A DNA stretch of 7,495 nucleotides from Porphyromonadaceae bacterium UBA7042. GTDB lineage: Bacteria > Bacteroidota > Bacteroidia > Bacteroidales > Muribaculaceae. Of the stretch, positions 1-5,566 are shown piece by piece. The notes beneath the pieces were generated by a model. It was not told the DNA's origin. It searched no databases and saw only the letters and a list, made by a program, of their open reading frames with translations. Positions within the stretch are counted from its first letter, which is position 1. The number at the start of each line of letters is the position of its first letter. The position numbers and the translations under genes are program-made. The stretch is from contig DLAR01000109.1 in the NCBI GenBank assembly GCA_002494015.1, positions 33,550 to 41,044 on the forward strand, given 5' to 3'.

Positions 1-1
1 T

Positions 2-640
2 GTCAACATCGATGACATGATATATTACTACCGCGAAATTGAAAAAGGCCGCTACGGACTTGTCGATGAAGATGGTAACGAATACAAAGGCAATGACAAA
101 TTCGCCAAAGCCGTTGTAAACGCATTGAGAATGCTTCAAAAAGGAGATAACGGCAATCGTTTAGTCTTGGACTTAGTTGAAAATAACCACCTTACGAGGA
201 TTGCAGAGTGGAAGAGTGGAAACTTTTTCCGAGATACAGAAAGTAATCCTACGGGGTGCTCTACAATATATTGGGATCCAGATAATGATTACGGTGGCAT
301 AAATGAAAAGGGTTATAAAATGTTTAAGCAAAATATTTATTGTCCGGCATTTGTTCAACTCGGTCACGAAATGGCCCATAATTGGGATTTTTTATATGGA
401 GATTATGACTGTAGCGTTTGGTTACGATTTGATGATGGGCAGGCTTTTGCTCAGACAGAATTTTTTGCTTGTTATTATGAAAATTTGATTCGCGCTGAGC
501 ATTCCTTACCGATTAGAACCCATTATGCACGAACTGATAAATTGAATCCAATCGAAATGACAAGAGTTTCATATATGATTGGGAATATACCTCAATCTTA
601 TATTAGTATAAATGTTAGTCCATTTAAAATATTTAAATGA
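2..640 (+). CDS. Rhs C-terminal toxin tip, M91-type zinc metallopeptidase (5' partial), subtype A, cassette 1
   Basis: The reading frame is open from the window edge, so this is the 3' end of a longer gene; the ATG at 17 is probably internal. The first codons (VNIDDMIYYYREIEKG) match the Rhs-core/toxin linkers at about 2407 and 5866, which in those genes follow a core ending in DGMQIF. Counting from the ATG at 17, the toxin has the zinc motif LGHEMAHNWD (HExxH at residues 117-121, nt 365-379) and then YYENLIRAEHSLPIRTHY (residues 153-170). HExxH followed about 38 residues later by EN.IRAE..LP.R..Y is the pattern of peptidase family M91 (NleD-like effectors, common as Rhs tips). Expected role: a protease toxin delivered to or acting on competitor cells, with unknown substrate. 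The stop overlaps the immunity start (ATGA at 637-640), indicating translational coupling. Its tail (PQSYISI) resembles that of the toxin at 4115. Family confidence is good; the upstream architecture is unseen. Confidence 0.85.
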   Translation, partial: VNIDDMIYYYREIEKGRYGLVDEDGNEYKGNDKFAKAVVNALRMLQKGDNGNRLVLDLVENNHLTRIAEWKSGNFFRDTESNPTGCSTIYWDPDNDYGGINEKGYKMFKQNIYCPAFVQLGHEMAHNWDFLYGDYDCSVWLRFDDGQAFAQTEFFACYYENLIRAEHSLPIRTHYARTDKLNPIEMTRVSYMIGNIPQSYISINVSPFKIFK

Positions 641-1149
641 TGAAAAAAATATTGTTACTAATTATTATGGCAACTATTTCTTGTTATTGTTTTGCCAAAG
701 TTACTGCCGATAGCATTCTACAAGCTGTCGCAAATGAACAGATGCGGCCACCACTAAAATATAGAGATGATATTTCATATAAGCTAAATGAAAATTTTCA
801 GGAATTACACATCTCATCGACTATAAAGATTAATCAAAAACATGATACTCTGTTCCTTTTAGAGGTATTCCCTTTAGAAGGAGGATTTCATATGTCGATG
901 TGGAATAAACAGAATTTTGTTATTTGTGATTCTGACGGATATCTTTTTGATAATGAATTTGAGCAGAGCATTCGAAAAGAAATCAGTTTATGGGATAAAG
1001 AAAAAATCTTGAGATACAATGATTTGGTTAAAAATCACATGCATGACGGGGTTTACTATCTTGCATCAAAAATCACTGTAGAAAATGGGAAAATTGTAGA
1101 TATAGATACGATAGAATTCCGCGACCTTACGAAATTGATAGGAATATGA
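637..1149 (+). CDS. Secreted/periplasmic immunity protein for the M91 toxin, subtype A (Imm1)
   Basis: A 170-residue protein with an N-terminal signal peptide (MMKKILLLIIMATISCYCFA, probable cleavage before KVTADS) and no later membrane segment. It overlaps the toxin stop by ATGA; a second ATG at 640 is equally possible as the start. I do not recognise a named family, but it is homologous to the proteins at 3026, 4903 and 6481. Shared features are a DSI..AVA.EQMRPPL-like start, KINQKHDTLFLLE, an IWN/MWN motif, a W-[DN] motif (LWDKEKIL) and a C-terminal strand pair around KITVENGKIVDIDTIEF. Position after each toxin makes immunity the most likely role (inference). The signal peptide implies that it neutralises toxin in the periplasm or envelope. 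QMRPPL is shared with Imm3 and with the fragment's neighbourhood, marking subtype A. The next cassette begins within 15 bases of its stop, so it may have been trimmed or joined there by recombination. Confidence 0.82.
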   Translation: MMKKILLLIIMATISCYCFAKVTADSILQAVANEQMRPPLKYRDDISYKLNENFQELHISSTIKINQKHDTLFLLEVFPLEGGFHMSMWNKQNFVICDSDGYLFDNEFEQSIRKEISLWDKEKILRYNDLVKNHMHDGVYYLASKITVENGKIVDIDTIEFRDLTKLIGI

Positions 1150-1153
1150 TGAT

Positions 1154-3016
1154 TTGTGGCGATATGGCTCGGAAGATGTTATTTTAGTGGCGGCGGTGCT
1201 GCCGGTGGCGGGAAGGGCGGGGGCATTGCAGCCTCGTGACGGCGACGCGCTTGGCCGCCTCGCGACCGCCAAGCTCCTGGGCGAGACTGTCAGCTACGGC
1301 TACAACGTGCGCGACGCGCTGACCTCCATCTCGTCGCCGCGTTTCTCGCAGCAGCTCCGCTACGCCGCCGGGGCCGCTGCGCCCTGCTACAACGGCAACA
1401 TCGCCGAGGCGGTCACCCAAGGCAACAAGTACGCCTACATCTACGACAACGCCAACCGCCTGACCTCGGCAAAATACACCCCCTCGGCGGGAGATGCCGA
1501 CTACTCGGCAACATACGCCTACGACCGCAACTCCAACATCACCGCGCTGACACGCAAGGGGTTGAAAGATATTTTTGGCAACTACGGTCCTGTCGACGAC
1601 CTGACCATGCTTTATGACGGCAACCGTCTGTGGCGTGTTTCTGACCATGCCGACGAGGTGCTGCTTGAAAATTCGGGCAACCTGCGCAACCCCGAAATTT
1701 TTGACCCGTCGGAAACGCAGTTTGACTACGATTCCAACGGCAACACCGTGAAGGACCTGTCGCGCAATATCGAGAAGATGGACTACAACACGATAAACCT
1801 GCCGCCTTCGGCGCGTCTCGTGCAAGGTACCGACCGCCTCTCCGGCCGCAAAACGAATCAGTCGATAGGCTATACCTACGATGCGTCGGGAGTTCGTCAC
1901 CGCGTCATCCACGCCACGCAGCCACTGCTCGGCACGATGCCGATGAGAATCGCTACCGCCGACACGACCGACTATGTCGGGAACTACGTCATCCGCAACG
2001 GTCAGATAGACAAAATCCTGACCCCTTACGGCTACCTGCAGGGCGGAAAATTCCACACATGGATCCACGACTATCAGGGCAACGTGGCTGTGGTTGTGGT
2101 GGGCGACTCCGTGGCCCAGCGCAACAGCTACTACCCCTACGGCCTGCCACATGTCACCGGCTTGATAAAATTGCAGTCTCCATCCGCCACCTCCGTAACC
2201 GGCAACCCCTACAAGTATGGCGGCAAGGAATTCGACACCTTCGGCGGTGCCGACCTCTACGACTTCCACGCCCGCTACCACGCCCCATCCACAGGCCGCT
2301 TCATGACCGTCGACCCGATGGCCGAAAAATACCTCGGCATCTCCCCCTATATCTACTGCGCCGGAAACCCGATTGCCTACATCGACCCCGACGGGATGCA
2401 AATCTTTGTCAACATCGATGACATGATATACTATTACCGAGAAATTGAAAAAGGGGAGTACTGGCTTGTGGATGAAGATGGTAACGAATATCAAGGTGCA
2501 GACCAATTCGCTTTAGCTGTAATAAATGCATTAGACATGCTTCGGTCCGGAGATATCGGGTCTTCATTAGTCAATGACCTAGTTTCAAGTACAAAATGTT
2601 TTAATATAATACCGTCAGAAGATGGATGGTTTAAAGGGAGTGAGGATGTAGTAAATGAGGTCAGTTGTTTTACAATAGGATGGGATCCACATTCTACCAT
2701 AGGTGGTCCAAGTGAATCCGATGACGGAACAGTATCTAATTATAGACCGTCATTTGTAGGACTTGGCCATGAATTAGCGCACGGCTGGGACAGAATATAT
2801 GGATTATGGGATGAAACTCCTTGGTATAATTACGATTTAGAAGTAAAAGACAAACGCGATATATTTGCAATCCATGTTGAGAATATGATTCGAGCCGAAC
2901 ATAATTTGCCACTAAGATATGCATATGACAAAGATGCATTAAGGAGTAGATGCTTGATTGGAGGAACTGTCAGTGTATATTATGCCCCATATAGATATGT
3001 TAAAACTAAATTTTAG
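1154..3016 (+). CDS. Shortened Rhs protein with C-terminal M91-type toxin, subtype B, cassette 2; 5' end damaged
   Basis: The longest Rhs copy here, 620 codons from a TTG at 1154. The probable ancestral start is ATG 1164 (MARKML, like the gene at 7058), but that frame stops at TAG 1185-1187 because one base is missing near 1181-1185. The correct signal-peptide frame resumes as LVAAVLPVAG and QPRDGD, then jumps straight to a late Rhs repeat (ALGRLATAKL). Numbering from the TTG: Rhs repeats at about 31-350 (YDRNSNIT, FDYDSNGNTVKD, YTYDASGVRHRV, HTWIHDYQGNVAVV), the conserved core end NPYKYGGKEFD..FHARYHAPSTGRF at 351-383, then DPMAEKY, SPYIYCAGNP and DPDGMQ at 387-416, and the toxin from about 420. 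The toxin carries GLGHELAHGWD (HExxH at 539-543) and VENMIRAEHNLPLRY (575-589), the M91 pattern. The Rhs part is GC-rich and the toxin AT-rich. It may be expressed only weakly from TTG, or be a silent donor for recombination. Confidence 0.8.
   Translation: MWRYGSEDVILVAAVLPVAGRAGALQPRDGDALGRLATAKLLGETVSYGYNVRDALTSISSPRFSQQLRYAAGAAAPCYNGNIAEAVTQGNKYAYIYDNANRLTSAKYTPSAGDADYSATYAYDRNSNITALTRKGLKDIFGNYGPVDDLTMLYDGNRLWRVSDHADEVLLENSGNLRNPEIFDPSETQFDYDSNGNTVKDLSRNIEKMDYNTINLPPSARLVQGTDRLSGRKTNQSIGYTYDASGVRHRVIHATQPLLGTMPMRIATADTTDYVGNYVIRNGQIDKILTPYGYLQGGKFHTWIHDYQGNVAVVVVGDSVAQRNSYYPYGLPHVTGLIKLQSPSATSVTGNPYKYGGKEFDTFGGADLYDFHARYHAPSTGRFMTVDPMAEKYLGISPYIYCAGNPIAYIDPDGMQIFVNIDDMIYYYREIEKGEYWLVDEDGNEYQGADQFALAVINALDMLRSGDIGSSLVNDLVSSTKCFNIIPSEDGWFKGSEDVVNEVSCFTIGWDPHSTIGGPSESDDGTVSNYRPSFVGLGHELAHGWDRIYGLWDETPWYNYDLEVKDKRDIFAIHVENMIRAEHNLPLRYAYDKDALRSRCLIGGTVSVYYAPYRYVKTKF
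1161..1214 (+). repeat. Copy of the family's gene-start/signal-peptide segment (cassette 2, frameshifted)
   Basis: This segment aligns with 4111-4159, 5588-5626 and 7054-7106. The shared pattern is ATG-x-CACG-x-A-x-GATGTTA followed by a TTTTA/GCGGC stretch and GCTGCCGGTGGCGGG. It encodes the start of the signal peptide. Here one base is missing between the GATGTTA and GTGGCGGCG blocks, separating ATG 1164 from the downstream reading frame. Confidence 0.75.
1279..1393 (+). repeat. Rhs-core direct repeat, copy 1 (partner 5627-5740)
   Basis: This segment is nearly identical to 5627-5740 and encodes GETVSYGYNVRDALTSISS through AAAPCYN. In the partner copy the sequence after CYN goes directly to APSTGRF, which in this cassette lies about 890 bases further on. 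Confidence 0.8.
1385..1456 (+). repeat. Rhs-core direct repeat, copy 1 (partner 4181-4246)
   Basis: It encodes CYNGNIAEAVTQGNKYAY-IY-DNAN. The copy at 4181-4246 is nearly identical but lacks six bases (the IY codons) between two CTAC tetramers, which suggests slippage or short-repeat deletion. Confidence 0.78.
2208..2456 (+). repeat. Rhs core-end and pre-toxin linker, reference copy (partners 4247-4327, 5741-5925 and 2-60)
   Basis: It encodes the conserved Rhs end (YKYGGKEFDTFGG, YHAPSTGRF, DPMAEKY, SPYIYCAGNP, DPDG) and the linker into the toxin (FVNIDDMIYYYREIEKG). Different pieces of it recur in cassettes 1, 3 and 4. Cassette 1 positions 1-57 differ from 5866-5922 at only one base by eye. 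These shared stretches are long enough to support homologous recombination that would exchange toxin tips between cassettes (inference). Confidence 0.8.
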
Positions 3017-3025
3017 TAAAGCATT

Positions 3026-3526
3026 ATGAAAAGAATATTTTTATATATAATTATAATTGTTATGGGTCAAACGACATGTGCTAATAATGTCAATCTTGAT
3101 ACCGTTATTGGGTATGTCACTAAGGCTCAGTTGCGTAAAAGTCCTGAGCTTGACGAATTAAATGGTAAGTGTAAATTTAACTTTTCTGATTATATTAAAA
3201 TAAATCAGACATGTGACACTATATTTATAAGTGAATTTATTTCAGACGAAGGTGCCTATGGATCCGTATCAATATGGAATAAAAAATATAATATTTGTGT
3301 CGACAATATCGGGACTGATTATGAAACCATTCGAACTTTGTTTTGGAATCAAGAAAAAAAATATATTTCAGAGTGGAATACATCTTTTCTCTCCGGAACT
3401 AATGCGTATATCGTGAAAAGGGATGAAATATGCGGTGGCTATATTTGTTGGGCGACGCGGATAATCATCCATAATGGTTTTGCCTCATTTGAGATTATCA
3501 ATTACAGAGGACCTATAGTTGACTAA
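3026..3526 (+). CDS. Secreted/periplasmic immunity protein for the M91 toxin, subtype B (Imm2)
   Basis: A 166-residue protein starting 9 bases after the cassette 2 toxin stop. It has a hydrophobic signal peptide (MKRIFLYIIIIVMGQTTCA, probable cleavage before NNVN); the cysteine near the cleavage site lacks a convincing lipobox. It is homologous to Imm1, Imm3 and Imm4 through YIKINQTCDTIFISEF, SIWN, ISEWN and ATRIIIHNGFASFEIINY. It pairs most closely with Imm4 (6481): both have Y[VI]TK...RK near the N-terminus, a KC[KR] motif, a [FY]I[ST]DEG motif and NG[FY]ASFE at the end. This matches the pairing of their toxins and supports cognate specificity. The named family is not recognised; the immunity role is inferred from position, repetition and size. 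Confidence 0.82.
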   Translation: MKRIFLYIIIIVMGQTTCANNVNLDTVIGYVTKAQLRKSPELDELNGKCKFNFSDYIKINQTCDTIFISEFISDEGAYGSVSIWNKKYNICVDNIGTDYETIRTLFWNQEKKYISEWNTSFLSGTNAYIVKRDEICGGYICWATRIIIHNGFASFEIINYRGPIVD

Positions 3527-3562
3527 TTCACACTTGTTTTGGACAAAAAAACAGCAAAGAAG

Positions 3563-3685
3563 ATGAAGAAGATACTAATTGTTTTTATTATTGCCATAGC
3601 ATCGATTGAATGTTGCGCCAAAGTTACTGCTGATAGCATTTTACTGGCCGTTGCATGTGAACAATTGTTGTTGTCTTTTTTGTAG
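3563..3685 (+). pseudogene. Truncated immunity gene remnant, subtype A
   Basis: A 40-codon open frame, MKKILIVFIIAIASIECCAK followed by VTADSILLAVACEQ, is closely similar to the first 35 or so residues of Imm1 (637-1149), including the signal peptide and the VTADSIL.AVA.EQ motif. The similarity stops at about 3664, where Imm1 continues with MRPPL. Here the frame runs into LLLSFL and a TAG at 3683-3685. It is therefore the 5' stump of a former subtype A immunity gene cut by a rearrangement, and no subtype A toxin directly precedes it. A short secreted peptide could still be made, but there is no reason to assign it a function. Confidence 0.72.
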
Positions 3686-3708
3686 TATATGGAATGGGTA
3701 AGAAGTAA
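3661..3708 (+). other. Possible C-terminal coding fragment of a lost gene at a recombination junction
   Basis: In a different frame from the truncated immunity gene, bases 3661-3708 read TIVVVFFVVYGMGKK and a TAA stop, ending 3 bases before the membrane-protein start at 3712. The hydrophobic run and basic end resemble the C-terminus of a membrane-associated protein. The frame is closed just upstream (TGA at 3658-3660), which coincides with the point where similarity to Imm1 ends. The simplest reading is that the junction joined the immunity stump to the last codons of the gene that once preceded 3712. The fragment is short, so chance is possible. Confidence 0.35.
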
Positions 3709-3711
3709 GCA

Positions 3712-4083
3712 ATGAAACAGAAATTCCTAAATACAATCTTTTATATAATATATGCATATGTCGGGTTATGCACATTATACCTGCTGATTATGCATTTCAG
3801 CTTTTACAGCTGGAATATACCGGCGGATATTGTTGTCATTTTGGTCATCGTTTATCAGTTGACAGTGGGCTCAAATAGATATCAGATAAGTTACTCATCT
3901 GAAAAAATACTCGTAGGATTGCTGATATTGCCGACGGCTATTGTTGCTATATATTTGATTGTAATGCTGCCGTTAGTGTTGTTTTCACAATCACTAGATA
4001 ACTCACATCTGCTGTTAACGGTTAATTATATTTTATCAATTATAGTTCTATGTCGTAGTTTGTATAAATTTGTCACCCATTGA
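3712..4083 (+). CDS. Small integral membrane protein, orphan; possible membrane immunity protein
   Basis: A 123-residue protein with four predicted membrane segments: about residues 7-28 (FYIIYAYVGLCTLYLLIM region), 35-51 (IPADIVVILVIVYQLTVG), 65-92 (ILVGLLILPTAIVAIYLIVM onward) and 98-115 (LLLTVNYILSIIVLC). It has no signal peptide of the kind seen in the neighbouring immunity proteins and no similarity to them. I do not recognise a family. It lies in the slot between an immunity stump and a new toxin cassette, where orphan immunity genes often accumulate. A four-helix inner-membrane protein would fit immunity against a membrane-acting toxin that is no longer present (inference). Base composition is AT-rich, like the other cargo genes. 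A promoter-like element for the next cassette overlaps its 3' end. Confidence 0.72.
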   Translation: MKQKFLNTIFYIIYAYVGLCTLYLLIMHFSFYSWNIPADIVVILVIVYQLTVGSNRYQISYSSEKILVGLLILPTAIVAIYLIVMLPLVLFSQSLDNSHLLLTVNYILSIIVLCRSLYKFVTH

Positions 4084-4100
4084 ATTAATATGTAATTTTA
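4069..4100 (+). promoter_or_regulatory. Candidate Bacteroidota promoter (-33/-7) for cassette 3
   Basis: TTTG at 4069-4072 is followed after exactly 20 bases by TAATTTTA at 4093-4100, which matches the Bacteroidota -7 consensus TAnnTTTG at seven of eight positions. Transcription would begin near 4106, giving a leader of only about 9 bases before ATG 4115. It overlaps the end of the upstream membrane-protein gene. Such elements are short and the region is AT-rich, so a chance match is possible. Confidence 0.42.
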
Positions 4101-4114
4101 CAAATTTTCACGCT

Positions 4115-4906
4115 ATGGCACGAATGATGTTAACTTTAATAGCGGCTTTGCGGCCGGTGGCGGGAGTGTCAGCGAATCCGTGCTACAACGGCAACATCGC
4201 CGAGGCCGTAACCCAAGGCAACAAATACGCCTACGACAACGCCAACTCCTACAAGTATGGCGGCAAGGAATTCGACACTTTCGGCGGCACAGACCTCTAC
4301 GACTTCCACGCCCCCTCGACAGGCCGCTACGGACTCGTCGACGAAGACGGTAACGAATACAAAGGCAATGATAAATTTGCCAAAGCTGTAGTGGACGCAT
4401 TGAGAATGCTTCAAAAAGGGGATAACGGCAATCGCTTGGTCTTAGCTGCAATAGAAAGCACTAATCAGATGCGAATAAGTGAAGTAAACGAAAAACACCC
4501 TGATAACCTATTTCAAGAACACAAAAATGGAGATATAACTATTTGGTGGAATCCAAATAAAAAGGCCGCAGGCTACTCTGAATTTTGGCGTGGAGATGGA
4601 ACAAGTATCTCTATGTCTTTTGTTGGGTTAGGCCACGAAATAGCTCATGGTATAGATTTTTGGTATGGCGATTACGATAATAACATTTGGCTCGATTATG
4701 GAGTTAGTGGTAAGGTTTATTGTGCAGATATATTTGCATGCCATTATGAAAATCTCATTAGGGCCGAACATTCATTACCAATAAGAACTCATTATGCCAG
4801 ATACAGTAACGGTAACCCCATAGAAAATTCTCGAATAGCATATCGAATGGGTTTGTTGCCTCAATCATTTATAAATATTCATCCGCTTAAAAAAATTACA
4901 TTATGA
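4115..4906 (+). CDS. Signal peptide-Rhs remnant-M91 metallopeptidase mini-toxin, subtype A, cassette 3
   Basis: ATG 4115 is preferred over the in-frame ATG at 4070 because it aligns with the start at 7058 and gives a clean signal peptide (MARMMLTLIAALRPVAGVSA, VSA cleavage site); 4070 also lies inside the upstream gene. The 263-residue product then holds about 55 residues stitched from separate Rhs-core pieces: CYNGNIAEAVTQGNKYAY, DNAN, YKYGGKEFDTFGG and FHAPSTGR. This last piece joins directly to YGLVDEDGNEYKG, the toxin linker of cassette 1. The DPMAEKY...DPDG core end is gone. The toxin has GLGHEIAHGID (HExxH at residues 174-178) and HYENLIRAEHSLPIRTHY (from about 210). The frame is intact despite at least four internal deletions, and ATGA at 4903-4906 couples it to Imm3. 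It could act as a Sec-exported stand-alone protease toxin or serve as a recombination donor. Confidence 0.82.
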   Translation: MARMMLTLIAALRPVAGVSANPCYNGNIAEAVTQGNKYAYDNANSYKYGGKEFDTFGGTDLYDFHAPSTGRYGLVDEDGNEYKGNDKFAKAVVDALRMLQKGDNGNRLVLAAIESTNQMRISEVNEKHPDNLFQEHKNGDITIWWNPNKKAAGYSEFWRGDGTSISMSFVGLGHEIAHGIDFWYGDYDNNIWLDYGVSGKVYCADIFACHYENLIRAEHSLPIRTHYARYSNGNPIENSRIAYRMGLLPQSFINIHPLKKITL

Positions 4907-5418
4907 AACATTTGATACTTGTCATAGCTGCCTCTATGTTGTTTCTGACAAGTTGGGGTCAGCAGAATCTACAAGAGATTCTAACTGAGGTCGCTGCTCG
5001 TCAAATGCGGCCACCGCTCACGTTTAATGAATATCTTGCATATAAAATTACAGATGAAGCGCATAATATCGGACAATACGATTGTTTTAAAATTAATGAT
5101 AAAAAAGATACATTATATATTAATGAATCATTTAGTATTGAGTCAGGCGTAGTTTGGATTCACATTTGGTCACAGACTGGTTCAATTAATTTTTCGAGTC
5201 AAGATAACGGAACGTTGATAGATGCAATTTCGCCTCAGCACAAAAAACTGATTGAAAGGTGGGATACAGAGACTTTGTTCCGCATCGGACAAGTCGAAGT
5301 TCCCGGGAAAGGGCGTCAAATAGGTGCTTTGCCACAATTCACCACTCGGATAATTATCAACAACGGGAAATGCGATATTAAAACGATTAGTTATTTGTCC
5401 CCGTGGATTGATGATTAG
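4903..5418 (+). CDS. Secreted/periplasmic immunity protein for the M91 toxin, subtype A (Imm3)
   Basis: A 171-residue protein overlapping the mini-toxin stop by ATGA. The signal peptide is MKHLILVIAASMLFLTSWG with cleavage probably before QQNLQE. Family motifs are QMRPPL (shared with Imm1), CFKINDKKDTLYINESF, HIWSQ, a W-D motif in IERWDTETL, and FTTRIIINNGKCDIKTISY at the C-terminal end. Its closest relative in the window by motif is Imm1, matching the close relation of their toxins (HSLPIRTHYAR, PQS[YF]I). Expected role: to bind the exported M91 toxin in the periplasm or envelope of the producer and its kin. The named family is not recognised. After the stop, 148 bases have no gene before the next cassette. 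Confidence 0.82.
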   Translation: MKHLILVIAASMLFLTSWGQQNLQEILTEVAARQMRPPLTFNEYLAYKITDEAHNIGQYDCFKINDKKDTLYINESFSIESGVVWIHIWSQTGSINFSSQDNGTLIDAISPQHKKLIERWDTETLFRIGQVEVPGKGRQIGALPQFTTRIIINNGKCDIKTISYLSPWIDD

Positions 5419-5425
5419 GATATGG

Positions 5426-5456
5426 GTTACTAATCATGTGTGGATTAACTATTTTT
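5426..5456 (+). terminator. Weak candidate terminator after Imm3
   Basis: An imperfect inverted repeat (GTTACTAATC at 5426-5435 against GATTAAC at 5443-5449, with a bulge) is followed by a T-rich tract at 5452-5456. The stem is short and AT-rich, so this is only a weak candidate. The rest of 5419-5566 shows no gene and no clear promoter. Confidence 0.22.
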
Positions 5457-5566
5457 ATTGTAAAAAAATATCAACGTTATTTATTTATGAGAATTTAAAG
5501 TTGCAATATCAGAAATGCCGCAAATGTTTGGAATAAAGGTTCTCAACAATAGTTACACGTTAAGAA

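Noticed and set aside
637..720. Lipoprotein signal in Imm1 (cysteines in the signal peptide) and likewise in Imm2
   Set aside because: The residues before the cysteines do not form a convincing L-[AS]-[GA]-C lipobox, and Imm3 and Imm4 have no cysteine there. Ordinary signal peptides fit better.
1179..1187. A phase-variable homopolymer controlling the cassette 2 signal peptide
   Set aside because: The run is only four T residues, too short for typical slipped-strand switching. A simple one-base deletion explains the frameshift.
2059..2421. A second plus-strand open frame inside the Rhs core
   Set aside because: It is an arginine/proline/leucine-rich shadow in another frame of GC-rich coding sequence, without its own start context or motifs.
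1184..2506. A 440-codon open frame on the minus strand
   Set aside because: It lies exactly antisense to the GC-rich Rhs core, and its product is a V/G/H/R-rich string with no recognisable motif. The plus-strand frame has clear Rhs repeats and an M91 domain.
4070..4114. Upstream ATG at 4070 as the start of the cassette 3 toxin
   Set aside because: It lies within the preceding membrane-protein gene and the candidate promoter, would bury the signal peptide behind 15 extra residues, and is not shared with the other cassettes. ATG 4115 aligns with the start at 7058.
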